Source of the DNA: Alistipes sp.
GTDB lineage: Bacteria; Bacteroidota; Bacteroidia; Bacteroidales; Rikenellaceae
DNA: 33,818 bases
Reading direction: 5' to 3'
NCBI GenBank assembly: GCA_017629145.1
Contig: JAGBXR010000045.1
Coordinates: forward strand, 1 to 33,818
Shown: positions 1 to 8,670 of the stretch, piece after piece
Position numbering within the stretch: the first letter of the stretch is position 1
Layout of the letters: each line of letters opens with the position of its first letter
Position numbers and translations under genes: made by a program
The notes under the pieces: generated by a model
Seen by the model: the letters and a program-made list of their open reading frames with translations, nothing else
Database searches by the model: none
What the model was told of the DNA's origin: nothing

Positions 1-1574
1 AGAGTATTGGTGACGAGGTGTTTAGCGGTTGTAGTAATCTCTCAACTATTACTATTGGTGCAGGCGTTACCTCTATTGTCGATGGTCTATTTAGCAATCT
101 CGGCAAACTAACCGACATTACAATAGGTAGTGGCGTAATAACCATAGGCTCTTGTGCATTTAGCAATTGTACAAGCCTTAGCAATATCACCATCCCTGAT
201 GGCGTTGAGAGTCTTGGTGACGAGGTGTTTAGCGGTTGTAGTGCGCTACAGAGCATCAAGATAGGTGCAAATGTAGAGAGCATCAATCGCGGTATGTTTA
301 GTGGTTGTGATAGTATTGAGGAGTTTAGTGGTAAGTTTGCATCGGAGGATGGTTACGCCCTTATCCATAATAACAATCTTGTGGTGTTTGCCAAGGCTTG
401 TGGTATTAAGGAGTACACTATACCAGAGTATGTTACACATATTGAGGAGCGTGTATTTGCAAATTGCTCTGATATATCACTCTTTACTTTCAAGTCAACT
501 ACGCCTCCGACACTTGGCGCAGATGTATTTGTGGGTATAGATAATCTTCAAATCAGCATTCCTGTTGAGGCTATTGAGGCATATCTTACTTGTGACTGGC
601 CATACGAATATCGTCGTGCTATTGTTGAACTTGCTGATATTAACAATATTCCCGATAGTTGCCGATTGTATTATACCACTAAAGATAATGAAAAACTCGA
701 TAACTATCCTGAAGATTGTGGAGAAGGTGAATATAGTGTTTTATCGCATACCTATGCTGATGGACAGGGTATGGTAGTATTTTACTCACCTTTAACTTCA
801 ATTGGAGATGGTGCATTCTGTGATTGCGGTAGACTAACAAGTGTCACTATTCCCGATAGTGTAACTTCAATTGGAGAGGGTGCATTCCTTTGGTGCAGTA
901 GCCTCAAAAGTGTCACTATTCCCGATAGAGTAACTTCAATTGGAAATGGTGCATTCCATAGTTGCAGTAGTCTAACAGGTGTAACTATTGGAGATAGTGT
1001 AACGACGATTGGAGAGGGTGCATTCCGTGGATGCAGTAGCCTTGCAAGTGTCAATATTCCCGATAGTGTAACTGAAATTGGAGATTATGCATTCTTTGAT
1101 TGCGGTAGCCTCACAAGTATCAATATCCCCGATAGTGTAACGACGATTGGAGATTATGCATTCTGTTATTGCAGCCTCACAAGTGTAACTATTCCCGATA
1201 GTGTAACGACGATTGGAGAGTATGTATTCAATTGTTGCAGTGGCCTAACAAGTGTAACTATTGGAGATAGTGTAACTACAATTGGAAATTATGCATTCAA
1301 TGGTTGCGAAAGCCTAACAAGTGTCACTATTCCCGATAGTGTAACTGAAATTGGAGATTATGCATTCAGTGGTTGCAGTCGCATAACAAGTGTATATTGC
1401 GAGGCTACTATACCTCCAGCATTGGGAAGCAATGTATTTGATTTCAACGCCTCAGGTCGCAAGATTTATGTGCTAATGGAGTCGGTTGAGGCATATAAAA
1501 TAGCTTATGGTTGGAGTGACTTTGCCGATGATATCATAGGCTATGACTTTGAGAATAATGCGGTTGTTGAGTAG
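1..1574 (+). CDS. BspA-like leucine-rich-repeat surface protein, 3' part (5' end outside window)
   Basis: The reading frame is already open at base 3 (SIGDEVF..), so the start lies upstream of the window. About 524 residues are visible. They are LRR_5/BspA-type repeats of about 23 residues with the pattern IGxxAFxxCxxLTSVTIPDSVT. A first block spans residues 1-190. A non-LRR linker (LYYTTKDNEKL.., about residues 215-260) then leads to nine nearly identical repeats at bases 801-1400. One repeat is a residue short (CYCSLTS). The C-terminal tail (NASGRKIYVLMESVEAYK.. to YDFENNAVVE) closely resembles the tail of the 880-residue BspA protein at 30181-32823, so the two are paralogues. BspA-family proteins are surface-exposed and bind host matrix or other cells in some oral species; the ligand here is unknown. 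A hairpin terminator follows the stop codon. The gene looks more AT-rich than its neighbours. Confidence 0.85.
   Translation, partial: SIGDEVFSGCSNLSTITIGAGVTSIVDGLFSNLGKLTDITIGSGVITIGSCAFSNCTSLSNITIPDGVESLGDEVFSGCSALQSIKIGANVESINRGMFSGCDSIEEFSGKFASEDGYALIHNNNLVVFAKACGIKEYTIPEYVTHIEERVFANCSDISLFTFKSTTPPTLGADVFVGIDNLQISIPVEAIEAYLTCDWPYEYRRAIVELADINNIPDSCRLYYTTKDNEKLDNYPEDCGEGEYSVLSHTYADGQGMVVFYSPLTSIGDGAFCDCGRLTSVTIPDSVTSIGEGAFLWCSSLKSVTIPDRVTSIGNGAFHSCSSLTGVTIGDSVTTIGEGAFRGCSSLASVNIPDSVTEIGDYAFFDCGSLTSINIPDSVTTIGDYAFCYCSLTSVTIPDSVTTIGEYVFNCCSGLTSVTIGDSVTTIGNYAFNGCESLTSVTIPDSVTEIGDYAFSGCSRITSVYCEATIPPALGSNVFDFNASGRKIYVLMESVEAYKIAYGWSDFADDIIGYDFENNAVVE
801..1400 (+). repeat. Nine intragenic 69-bp LRR-coding repeats
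   Basis: The 23-codon leucine-rich repeat is repeated nine times with very high nucleotide identity: the segment around ATTCCCGATAGTGTAAC recurs almost unchanged, as does GGAGAnnnTGCATTC. One unit is 66 bp (one codon lost). Conservation at silent positions suggests recent duplication or gene conversion rather than old, diverged repeats. Confidence 0.8.
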
Positions 1575-1594
1575 ACAACATTCCTGATTGAGAT

Positions 1595-1630
1595 ATCTGC
1601 CGAGTGGATTCGCTCGGCAGATGTTTTTTT
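1595..1630 (+). terminator. Rho-independent terminator after the BspA-like gene
   Basis: A perfect 10-bp stem (ATCTGCCGAG / CTCGGCAGAT, 1595-1604 with 1613-1622) with an 8-nt loop is followed by a run of seven T residues. It lies 21 bases after the stop codon. Confidence 0.85.
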
Positions 1631-1752
1631 ATCACCTCATTGCGCGAAATAGCATTTGTCGGTATTCGCTTATTCGTTATACAACCCTTTTTGCCGGTCT
1701 GTATATATGATGATAGCACAAAACAAAAGTTACGACTTTGCAATTTTTTGCT

Positions 1753-1760
1753 TACCTTTG
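1753..1760 (+). promoter_or_regulatory. Bacteroidetes -7 box (TACCTTTG) for the PTS IIC-like gene
   Basis: TACCTTTG matches the Bacteroidetes TAnnTTTG -7 consensus 23 bases before the chosen ATG. No convincing TTTG -33 box is seen at the usual 19-21-nt spacing. Confidence 0.45.
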
Positions 1761-1783
1761 TGTTACCTAAAACATCATTAACT

Positions 1784-2821
1784 ATGGCAAAGAAGAATAA
1801 CAGTACAAGCGCGGATAGTGGTATTTTGAAGAGATTGTTCAAAACCTATGTTGTAGATTCGTTGAGCTATATGGCCTTCGGTCTCTTCTGCTCGCTGATT
1901 CTCGGACTTATCGTCAAGCAGCTTGCAACAATTCCGCATCTCGGCTTTTTGGCCGACATAGCCTCGTTTATGCAGTCGGCACACGTCGTGGGTGGCTCGA
2001 TAGGTCTGGCTATCGCCGTAGGTCTTAAGCGCGACTTGCTTGTGACCATCTCGGCTGTGGGCGTGGGCGCTCTCGGATACATCTTCGGTGGCCCTGTAGG
2101 AGCCTATCTCTCGGCAATTATCGGTGTTGAGGCTGGCTCGATTGTCTCGAAGCGCACGCCTGTCGATATTATCATCACACCGCTCGTTGCAGTGGTCGTA
2201 GGCGGACTCTTTGCTAAGTACTGCTGCACGCCAATTAACGAATGGGTGATGTCGCTCGGCGAGGTTATCAACCGCGCAACGATGCTTAATCCGTTTGTTA
2301 TGGGTATCGTGGTCTCTGTATCGGTCGGTTGTATCCTCACATTGCCTATCAGTTCGGCAGCGCTCTGCATATCTATTGGCATAGGAGGCCTTGCAGCAGG
2401 TGCCGCAACAGCAGGATGCTGTGCCCAGATGGTTGGCTTTGCTGTAATCAGCTTCGCGGATAACGGATGGGGAGGACTCCTCTCGCAGGGTCTCGGTACA
2501 TCGATGCTTCAGATTGGTAACATCGCACGCAAACCCATAATTTGGCTTGCTCCAACGCTCACAGCTGCCATACTCGGCCCAGTGTCGACTATGCTCTTCG
2601 GTATGGAGAACAACGCAGCAGGTGCAGGTATGGGTACAGCAGGTCTTGTAGGCCCTATCGGCTGTTGGGATACGATGGCCGCAACGACTGACCACGCAGT
2701 GCTGCTAATCGAGATTTTACTCCTCTACTTTATTGCTCCAGCCGTATTGAGCCTCTTCATCCACTCGGTGATGAAGCGCCTCGGATGGGTCAAGGATGGC
2801 GATATGAAGTTGCAGCGATAG
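1784..2821 (+). CDS. PTS EIIC-like (PTS_EIIC_2 family) membrane transporter
   Basis: This 345-residue polytopic inner-membrane protein resembles the PTS_EIIC_2 family. After a short charged N-terminus it reads YVVDSLSYMAFGLFCSLILG and continues with many hydrophobic helices. It includes the family-like segments GGPVGAYLSAIIGVEAG and SKRTPVDIIITPLVAVVVGG (about residues 105-145) and glycine/alanine-rich later helices. I chose ATG 1784 because the -7 box TACCTTTG lies just upstream; the frame stays open further upstream, but only through the promoter and terminator region. No EIIA, EIIB, HPr or EI gene is in the window, so it is an orphan IIC subunit. Bacteroidetes generally lack a classical PTS, so PTS-coupled sugar uptake is doubtful and the substrate is unknown. 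A strong convergent hairpin lies downstream. Confidence 0.75.
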   Translation: MAKKNNSTSADSGILKRLFKTYVVDSLSYMAFGLFCSLILGLIVKQLATIPHLGFLADIASFMQSAHVVGGSIGLAIAVGLKRDLLVTISAVGVGALGYIFGGPVGAYLSAIIGVEAGSIVSKRTPVDIIITPLVAVVVGGLFAKYCCTPINEWVMSLGEVINRATMLNPFVMGIVVSVSVGCILTLPISSAALCISIGIGGLAAGAATAGCCAQMVGFAVISFADNGWGGLLSQGLGTSMLQIGNIARKPIIWLAPTLTAAILGPVSTMLFGMENNAAGAGMGTAGLVGPIGCWDTMAATTDHAVLLIEILLLYFIAPAVLSLFIHSVMKRLGWVKDGDMKLQR

Positions 2822-2839
2822 GGAGCATAGAGCATAAAG

Positions 2840-2871
2840 ATAGGGGATTGTCCACGCGGACAATCCCCTAT
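2840..2871. terminator. Bidirectional hairpin between convergent PTS IIC and MATE genes
   Basis: A perfect 14-bp inverted repeat (2840-2853 with 2858-2871) has loop ACGC and lies between two genes whose stop codons face each other. The flanking T-tracts are weak, so termination is inferred from stem strength and position. Confidence 0.65.
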
Positions 2872-2885
2872 GTCATATTGCGAGC

Positions 2886-4226
2886 TTACTCGGCATCGGT
2901 GTAGATATCTCGAAGTCGGTCCGACATAAAATACTGGAAGACTCCGCGAAGGAACATATAGAGTGTAAATGCCATCCACAGCGCGTTGTTGCCAATCAGC
3001 CAACCCAGACCATAGAGTATTGCAAAGTAGCATATCGACGAATAAATCATCGAGTTACGCATAATACGACTGCGTGCTGCGCCCACCATAATTCCATCCA
3101 TCACAAATGGCATAGCTGCAGCGAGCGGAATCACTATAATCCAGCCAATATACTCTTCGGCAACCGACAACAGAACGTCGATATCGCTACCATCGGATGG
3201 CACGAGCAGCATAAATATATCGCGCCACCAGCCAATGTATACGCCCACGAAGAAGAACGATATGCCGAAGCTCCATACCAGGCACATCTTTACGCAGCGA
3301 CGCAGCGAGGCTATATCCTTTGCGCCGATAAATCTTCCGGTGAGCGCCTCGGCAGCATAGGCAAAGCCGTCGTTCATATACGAGAATAGTGTGAATAGCT
3401 GCAATAGCATTGCGTTAACTGCCAGGATGTTAGTGTCGCCAGTATCTGCCGAAGCCTTCGTAAAGAAGGTGTATACGGCAACGAGGCAGAACGTGCGGAT
3501 AATGATGTCGCCATTAATCTGGAAGAACTTGCGCATAGCGCCAATGTCGAATACCTCGGCAAGCGATATGCTTGTGAGACGACTGCGGTACATCACGAAG
3601 ATTATCACGAACATAACAGCTACGCCACTCCACTGCGCAACTACCGATGCCAGCGCAATGCCGCTGAGTCCCATAGAACCCTCTATCGAGAACAGAAAAC
3701 TACAACCTATGTGCAGCAGGTTGACCATTATGGCGATGATCATCGGCACAATTGCATTCTGCATACCTGTGAGCCAGCCGTTCAGTGCAAAGAGAAGAAT
3801 TCCTGCAGGTACGGCCCATATGCGTGTGTAGAAGTAGTCGGCAATAAGTGCGCGGTTTTGCTCGACATCAGTACCCATAAAATCTATCGAAAACTCTCCG
3901 ATGGGGCGTTGCAATGCAAATGCAAGCAGTCCCACGCCGAGTGCTACGACCAGCGAACGCCACAACATCAGAGTATACTCCTTGTTCTTTTGTGCGCCAT
4001 AGGCCTGTGCCGTGAGGCCGCTCGTTCCCATACGGATAAATGAGCAGTTCCAGTATATGAAGTTGAAGATTGTCACACCTATCGACAACGCTCCGATGGT
4101 TGCGGCAGCGTCGCTTCCGCCGATACGACCAGCAATTGCGGTCGATACGATACCCATCAGTGGCACCGTGATGTTCGATATGATGTTTGGTACGGCAATG
4201 CGTAAAATATCTCGGTTCATTCTCAT
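2886..4226 (-). CDS. MATE family efflux transporter (DinF-like)
   Basis: The product is 446 residues, the usual length for a MATE exporter, with about 12 predicted membrane helices. The N-terminus MNRDILRIAVPNIISNITVP and the following GIVSTAIAGRIGG are typical of DinF-type MATE proteins in Bacteroidales. These are cation-coupled drug/metabolite antiporters of the inner membrane; the substrate cannot be read from sequence. Two in-frame starts exist: ATG at 4226 (MRMNRD) and ATG at 4220 (MNRD). The second matches the usual family N-terminus, so the true start may be 4220. A -7 box TACCTTTG lies upstream at 4261-4268 on the same strand. The gene converges on the PTS-like gene. Confidence 0.9.
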   Translation of the reverse strand: MRMNRDILRIAVPNIISNITVPLMGIVSTAIAGRIGGSDAAATIGALSIGVTIFNFIYWNCSFIRMGTSGLTAQAYGAQKNKEYTLMLWRSLVVALGVGLLAFALQRPIGEFSIDFMGTDVEQNRALIADYFYTRIWAVPAGILLFALNGWLTGMQNAIVPMIIAIMVNLLHIGCSFLFSIEGSMGLSGIALASVVAQWSGVAVMFVIIFVMYRSRLTSISLAEVFDIGAMRKFFQINGDIIIRTFCLVAVYTFFTKASADTGDTNILAVNAMLLQLFTLFSYMNDGFAYAAEALTGRFIGAKDIASLRRCVKMCLVWSFGISFFFVGVYIGWWRDIFMLLVPSDGSDIDVLLSVAEEYIGWIIVIPLAAAMPFVMDGIMVGAARSRIMRNSMIYSSICYFAILYGLGWLIGNNALWMAFTLYMFLRGVFQYFMSDRLRDIYTDAE

Positions 4227-4260
4227 AATTTAGTCTCTTTAGGGCATATGTTGCCGAGCG

Positions 4261-4268
4261 CAAAGGTA
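4261..4268 (-). promoter_or_regulatory. -7 box (TACCTTTG) for the MATE gene
   Basis: On the minus strand the sequence reads TACCTTTG, about 35 bases before the MATE start. No clear -33 box was found. Confidence 0.45.
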
Positions 4269-4394
4269 TACATATTTTGCGATTTTGCGATGTTTCGTGG
4301 CACAGATCTTGCCTTAACGGGTGAAGTTGAAGGTCAAATGTGCCAGTAGAGGAGTGATTTTTATTAAAAATTAAGATAGATCAAAAAAAATAGT

Positions 4395-4402
4395 TACCTT
4401 TG
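4395..4402 (+). promoter_or_regulatory. -7 box (TACCTTTG) for the RluB-like gene
   Basis: TACCTTTG lies 31 bases before ATG 4433, downstream of an A-rich stretch. No TTTG -33 element is obvious. The remainder of 4227-4432 shows nothing else recognisable. Confidence 0.5.
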
Positions 4403-4432
4403 CCGCACCTTATTATAATACTATAAAATACG

Positions 4433-5884
4433 ATGAAAGATTACAGAACAGACTCAACAGACAATCTATCGCGTTTTGCTCGCGATAAGCGTCAGCGAAT
4501 CAGCTCTACGGAGCGTGTTGAGCAGAGCCCCCGCCCACGCCGCGAGGCTGACAGCGAGGGAGCAAGAGAGTTCCGTCCACGCACGGCAAACACAGCAAAG
4601 CGCAGCTCGTACAATCCACATTTCACAGCGGACAACCGTCTTCGTCCAGAGTATGAGCGCCCACGTCGCGAGGAGGGAGCATCAGATTTCGAGCGTCCAC
4701 GCCGCAACGATTCACGTGGCGAGGGTCGTCCACAGCGCAACAACGACTTTGGTGGTCGTCCACAGCGCACAGAGGGTGGTCGTCGTTTCGAGCGCAACGA
4801 GCGTAACGATTTTGGCAATCGTCGCAACGAGCAGGGCGAGGGTAAGAGCTTCCGCCCAAAGAGCGAGGGCAATGGCTTCCGCAAGAGTGAGGGTGGCAGC
4901 TTCCGTCCAAAGAGCGAGGGCAATGGTTTCCGCAAGAGCGAGGGTGGCAGCTTCCGTCCAAAGAGCGAGGGCAACGGTTTCCGCAAGAACGAGGGTCAGC
5001 GCAGTGAGGGCCGTAGCTTCAACAAGTTTGATGGCGATGCACGCAAGGGTGGCCGCAGCTTCGATGGTGAGAAGCGCACGGCATACAAGCCAGCTGGCAA
5101 GCGTGACTACAATAAGAGCCGCGAGGAGGCTCCACGTAACTATCCCAAGTACAACCCTAACAAGCAGACTGGCGAGATTCGTCTAAACCGCTTCATCTCG
5201 CAGTCGGGCGTATGTTCACGTCGCGAGGCTGATGATTTCATCCTTGCAGGTGTTGTAACTGTTAATGGTCAGGTTGTTACCGAGCTCGGCACAAAGATTC
5301 TTCCAACTGACGAGGTGCGTTTCCACGATGAGAAGCTCCAGGGCGAGAAGAACGTATATTTAGTGCTCAACAAGCCAAAGGGATATGTGACATCACTCGA
5401 GGATCCTCACGCCGAGAAGACCGTTATGGAGTTGGTTAAGAATGCTTGCACAGAGCGTGTATACCCTGTAGGTCGTTTGGATAAGAACTCATTGGGCTTG
5501 TTGCTCATCACCAACGATGGCGACATCACTCGTCAGCTTACACACCCATCGTACCACAAGAAGAAGATCTATCAGGTAACACTCGATAAGCCTCTTACTC
5601 GTGCCGATATGGATACACTCACCGAGGGTATCACACTCGAGGATGGCGATATCTTTGCTGATGAGATCGCATATGCATCAGAGGATAAAAAGACCGTAGG
5701 TATTGAGATTCACTCTGGCCGTAACCGTATCGTGCGCCGTATGTTCGAGCACCTCGGCTATATCGTTCAGAAGCTCGACCGCGTATACTACGCAGGTCTG
5801 ACAAAGAAGAACCTCAAGCGCGGTGAGTGGCGTTTCCTCACACGTGACGAGGTTATGCGCCTCAAGACTGGTCAGTACGAGTAG
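4433..5884 (+). CDS. RluB-type 16S/23S rRNA pseudouridine synthase with long disordered N-terminus
   Basis: This is a 483-residue protein with two parts. Residues 1 to about 245 are low-complexity and rich in Arg, Gly, Ser, Glu and Asn (RPRRNDSRGEGRPQ..), with three 17-residue repeats. From about residue 248 comes an S4 RNA-binding domain (IRLNRFISQSGVCSRREADD), then an RsuA/RluB/RluE-type catalytic domain with the signature PVGRLDKNSLGLLL; the catalytic Asp is residue 350. The C-terminus RNRIVRRMFEHLGY is also typical. The enzyme isomerises a specific uridine in rRNA to pseudouridine. RluB/RsuA proteins are usually 230-300 residues, so about 245 residues are added. Such Arg/Gly-rich extensions could contact RNA, but this is inference. 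A hairpin terminator follows. Confidence 0.88.
   Translation: MKDYRTDSTDNLSRFARDKRQRISSTERVEQSPRPRREADSEGAREFRPRTANTAKRSSYNPHFTADNRLRPEYERPRREEGASDFERPRRNDSRGEGRPQRNNDFGGRPQRTEGGRRFERNERNDFGNRRNEQGEGKSFRPKSEGNGFRKSEGGSFRPKSEGNGFRKSEGGSFRPKSEGNGFRKNEGQRSEGRSFNKFDGDARKGGRSFDGEKRTAYKPAGKRDYNKSREEAPRNYPKYNPNKQTGEIRLNRFISQSGVCSRREADDFILAGVVTVNGQVVTELGTKILPTDEVRFHDEKLQGEKNVYLVLNKPKGYVTSLEDPHAEKTVMELVKNACTERVYPVGRLDKNSLGLLLITNDGDITRQLTHPSYHKKKIYQVTLDKPLTRADMDTLTEGITLEDGDIFADEIAYASEDKKTVGIEIHSGRNRIVRRMFEHLGYIVQKLDRVYYAGLTKKNLKRGEWRFLTRDEVMRLKTGQYE
4847..4999 (+). repeat. Three tandem 51-bp repeats inside the RluB-like gene
   Basis: Three in-frame copies encode the 17-residue unit SFRPKSEGNGFRKSEGG. 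The last copy ends KNEGQ. The DNA copies differ at only a few positions, so copy number may vary between strains. Confidence 0.85.
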
Positions 5885-5906
5885 TCCGAGCAGGTAGATA
5901 AGAGGG

Positions 5907-5942
5907 TTAGGTTGTCCCAAGCGGGGCAACCTAATTTCTTTA
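5907..5942 (+). terminator. Terminator of the RluB-like gene
   Basis: A 12-bp stem (5907-5918 with 5923-5934, one G-U pair) with loop AAGC is followed by TTTCTTTA, 22 bases after the stop codon. Confidence 0.75.
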
Positions 5943-5970
5943 GTATTACCATCTTTGTGCATACTATATA

Positions 5971-6004
5971 ACAAATTAAGCGGCCCACGCAGGTCGCTTA
6001 ATTT
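5971..6004 (-). terminator. Terminator of the outer-membrane barrel gene
   Basis: A 13-bp stem (5973-5985 with 5992-6004, one G-U pair) with a 6-nt loop lies just past the stop codon of the minus-strand barrel gene. On that strand it is followed by the T/A-rich TTGTTATAT. Confidence 0.6.
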
Positions 6005-6022
6005 ATGTGTAGTGCAATCGTG

Positions 6023-8431
6023 CTATTGTCCCGACGAGTTGCCGCCACCAAGGCGTCCTCTATCCTCCGCCGAGCCACTCTCTACCGATTTCGCGCGGAA
6101 CTGCTTACCCGAGTTGAAGTTGTACGATATCGAGAACTTCAATGCTGGACGCTGCCAGGGCTGGTCTACGGTCATCACGCGCTGGAACGAGGCCTCCTCA
6201 ATAGTAATCTTCGCCTTTACGGGTATGAGATTCTGTAGGCCGAGGCTGAGTGTCAGTTTATTGTCGAGAAGTCGCTTCTTGAACGTCACGCTCAAATTAC
6301 CCATATCGCCCATCGACGTATTTCCAGAGACTATGCCGTGCATATAGTTACCGCTGAGCTCAATAAAGTAGTTCTTGGGCAAAGAGAACGATGTCTGTGC
6401 ATTGGCGAAGCACATAAAGTTATGTCGCATAGGCTCCTCGGGGAAGATGCGCTGCCCTAAATATATTCCCGTAAAGTTAACATTTGCCGACCACCACTTC
6501 GTTAACTGGAACGGAAGGTTTGCCGATGCAAAGTAGCTGTTGATCGTAGGGTAGTTTATGTGCTGAAGAATTAGTAGCTCTGGGTTGTTGCTGTCGACAA
6601 GCGTTGTCTGCTGTATGGCGTTCTGCTTTATCGACATTCCGAGTGTTATCGAGTATTTATACTTTAATACTGCGGTCACCGATACTGAGTTGTCGTACGC
6701 TGCCTTCAGGTCGGGGTTTCCGCGCTGTATCATATACTCCGAGATCTTCCTCTCGTTAGGCGATAGAGCCCAGAAACTGGGGCGTGATATGGTGCGTGCA
6801 TATTGTGCGATGAGCGAGTAGCTACCATCTGCTGTCATAGACCACGATACATTGGCATTGGGAAAGAGGTCGAAGTAGTCCTGCTTCACTGCGCCATCTG
6901 CCGAGCGGAACGACGTATACTCGCCTCGCAGACCACCCACCAGGCTCACGCGACCGAGGCGTGCCGAGGCTGTGGCATAGAGTGCTCCGATGTTTTCGGT
7001 GTAGGCGATGTTATAGCTGCGCTCGTTGTTCATATTCCAAATGTTATTTGCGAAGTACTCATAGTCGGCGCTGTTGTCGTTGTTGTTATACGTATACTTT
7101 GCGCCTGCCTTAAGTGTAACTTTAGGTGTCAGCACCTTCTCCATAGCAAGCGTTGCTGTTGCCAGCTGATAGTGGCTCATCGATCTCTGTCGATATGTCG
7201 AGTCACGCTTCAAAAGTGGCGTTGCGAGGTCGTATGTAGTATCGAAATAGTTGTTCGAGTTGGGTGACTGCGAGTTGGTATAGTCGCCAATCAACTTCAG
7301 CGTCGAGCCCTTATCATCGAGTTTGTAGATGTAGTTAAGTGTCGCTGTGATATGCTGGCTGTGATAGTCGTTATCGTAGAGACCATCGCTGCGTGTTGTC
7401 GTATTACCTAATGTGTGTTCAGTCCAGGTGTCAGTCTTGCCATTGCCACCCCAATAGTTGTATTGCAACTCTCCACCTATAGAGTGCTTGTCGGTGATGT
7501 CGTAGACTATGCCGAAATTGCCGCCAGCATAGTGAGAGTTTTCGTCCATTGCGGTTGCAGCATCGATCATTGTTGCCGATGTGTAGTCGGTATGCTCCGT
7601 TGAGCTGTACTTTTGACCGTTCACGCCTCCCCACATACGTCCATAGGCGTTCACCTTGCCACGATTGTAGTTAAGCGATACCGATGGGCCGAGGTTGTAC
7701 ATACCCTTTGTGCCTGTCGCTGATAGCGATGCTGTGCCCATAAGTCCCGAGTCGATGCGCTTCTTGGTCGTAATCTTGATAATACCGCCCGATGATGCTG
7801 CGTCGTAGTCCGCGCCCGATTGTGGTATCACCTCGATGCGCTGTATATCGTCAGCCCGTAGTGAGCGTAGGTAGTTGATAAGTTGCTCGTCCTCCATCCT
7901 CACCTCTCGGTCGTTGAGGTAAATCTTTGTTCCAGATGCGCCATTTATCGAAATCTTGTTATCTTGAATCCATACACCAGGTGAGCTTTTTAGTAGCTCC
8001 TCGCCATCTTTGCCTAAAGCAATGGGGGAGTTGGCTATATCTACCACGAAGCGGTCTGCCTCACGGCGTATAAGTTGCGCTGTTACCACCACCTCCTCGA
8101 TTTCGGTCTTATCCTCCTCAAGTAGTATCTCTCCAACTTCGGTGTTGTTTGATAGCGAAAGAGTACGCTCTACTGTGCGGTAGCCGATGAACGCAACCTT
8201 TAGTGTGTAGTCGCCAGCAGCGGCTGTCAGTTTAAACTCACCATTGTCATTGGTTACACAACCAGCAACCTGCTCCGTGCCGCGTAAAACTACTACTGTA
8301 GCGTATGCCACAGGGTTGGAGTTGCTGTCTATAGTGCGTCCGCTTATCTCAAATCGTTGTGCTATAACACTATCTATAGTAGCCACGAACATAGCTATTA
8401 CGAGTAGGGTGAGGTTTACTAATCTGCGCAT
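6023..8431 (-). CDS. TonB-dependent-receptor-like outer-membrane beta-barrel protein
   Basis: This 802-residue protein has a signal peptide (MRRLVNLTLLVIAMFVATID.., cleavage after SVIA). A carboxypeptidase-regulatory-like domain follows at about 26-112 (ISGRTIDSNSNPVAYATVVV). Next is a plug domain at about 120-225 containing NGASGTKIYLNDREVR and ending SSGGIIKITTKK. The rest is a long beta-barrel of the OMP_b-brl_3 type. The family sits in the outer membrane and is thought to move ligands or peptides with TonB energy. No SusD-like partner is adjacent, so it is not an obvious glycan-uptake pair, and the ligand is unknown. The C-terminus is unusually Gly/Ser-rich (GRLGGGNSSGQ) instead of ending on an aromatic strand. 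A strong -33/-7 promoter precedes it. Confidence 0.87.
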   Translation of the reverse strand: MRRLVNLTLLVIAMFVATIDSVIAQRFEISGRTIDSNSNPVAYATVVVLRGTEQVAGCVTNDNGEFKLTAAAGDYTLKVAFIGYRTVERTLSLSNNTEVGEILLEEDKTEIEEVVVTAQLIRREADRFVVDIANSPIALGKDGEELLKSSPGVWIQDNKISINGASGTKIYLNDREVRMEDEQLINYLRSLRADDIQRIEVIPQSGADYDAASSGGIIKITTKKRIDSGLMGTASLSATGTKGMYNLGPSVSLNYNRGKVNAYGRMWGGVNGQKYSSTEHTDYTSATMIDAATAMDENSHYAGGNFGIVYDITDKHSIGGELQYNYWGGNGKTDTWTEHTLGNTTTRSDGLYDNDYHSQHITATLNYIYKLDDKGSTLKLIGDYTNSQSPNSNNYFDTTYDLATPLLKRDSTYRQRSMSHYQLATATLAMEKVLTPKVTLKAGAKYTYNNNDNSADYEYFANNIWNMNNERSYNIAYTENIGALYATASARLGRVSLVGGLRGEYTSFRSADGAVKQDYFDLFPNANVSWSMTADGSYSLIAQYARTISRPSFWALSPNERKISEYMIQRGNPDLKAAYDNSVSVTAVLKYKYSITLGMSIKQNAIQQTTLVDSNNPELLILQHINYPTINSYFASANLPFQLTKWWSANVNFTGIYLGQRIFPEEPMRHNFMCFANAQTSFSLPKNYFIELSGNYMHGIVSGNTSMGDMGNLSVTFKKRLLDNKLTLSLGLQNLIPVKAKITIEEASFQRVMTVDQPWQRPALKFSISYNFNSGKQFRAKSVESGSAEDRGRLGGGNSSGQ

Positions 8432-8479
8432 ATCTTACAATTTTAATCTGTTTATGTGTATTACTCTACTAATACACTG

Positions 8480-8511
8480 CAAATATAGAATCAATATCTT
8501 AGTTTACCAAA
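8480..8511 (-). promoter_or_regulatory. Promoter of the barrel gene (TTTG-N20-TATATTTG)
   Basis: Reading the minus strand, TTTG (8511-8508) is separated by 20 bases from TATATTTG (8487-8480), an exact match to the Bacteroidetes consensus. A second TAACTTTG box at 8519-8512 could be an alternative start site. Confidence 0.6.
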
Positions 8512-8614
8512 CAAAGTTAGCATTTTTTTTCTATTTTCTTCTGCACCTATATATATAACGCACTATTGCGTCTAAATATAACATATAACGCTCTATTCTC
8601 TCACCGTAGTATGC

Positions 8615-8647
8615 AAAAAAGGGGACTTCGATCGACGAAATCCCCTT
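8615..8647 (-). terminator. Terminator of the IdeS-like operon
   Basis: On the minus strand the stem AAGGGGA..TCCCCTT, with an inner TTCG/CGAA pairing, is followed by six T residues. It lies 23 bases beyond the protease stop codon. Confidence 0.85.
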
Positions 8648-8670
8648 GTTGCTTAAGTGTTGTTGTTGGA

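Noticed and set aside
1778-2695. 305-codon open frame antisense to the PTS IIC-like gene
   Set aside because: Composition is a scramble rich in Arg, Cys, His and Thr with no hydrophobic pattern or motif; the sense frame is a clear membrane protein with a promoter.
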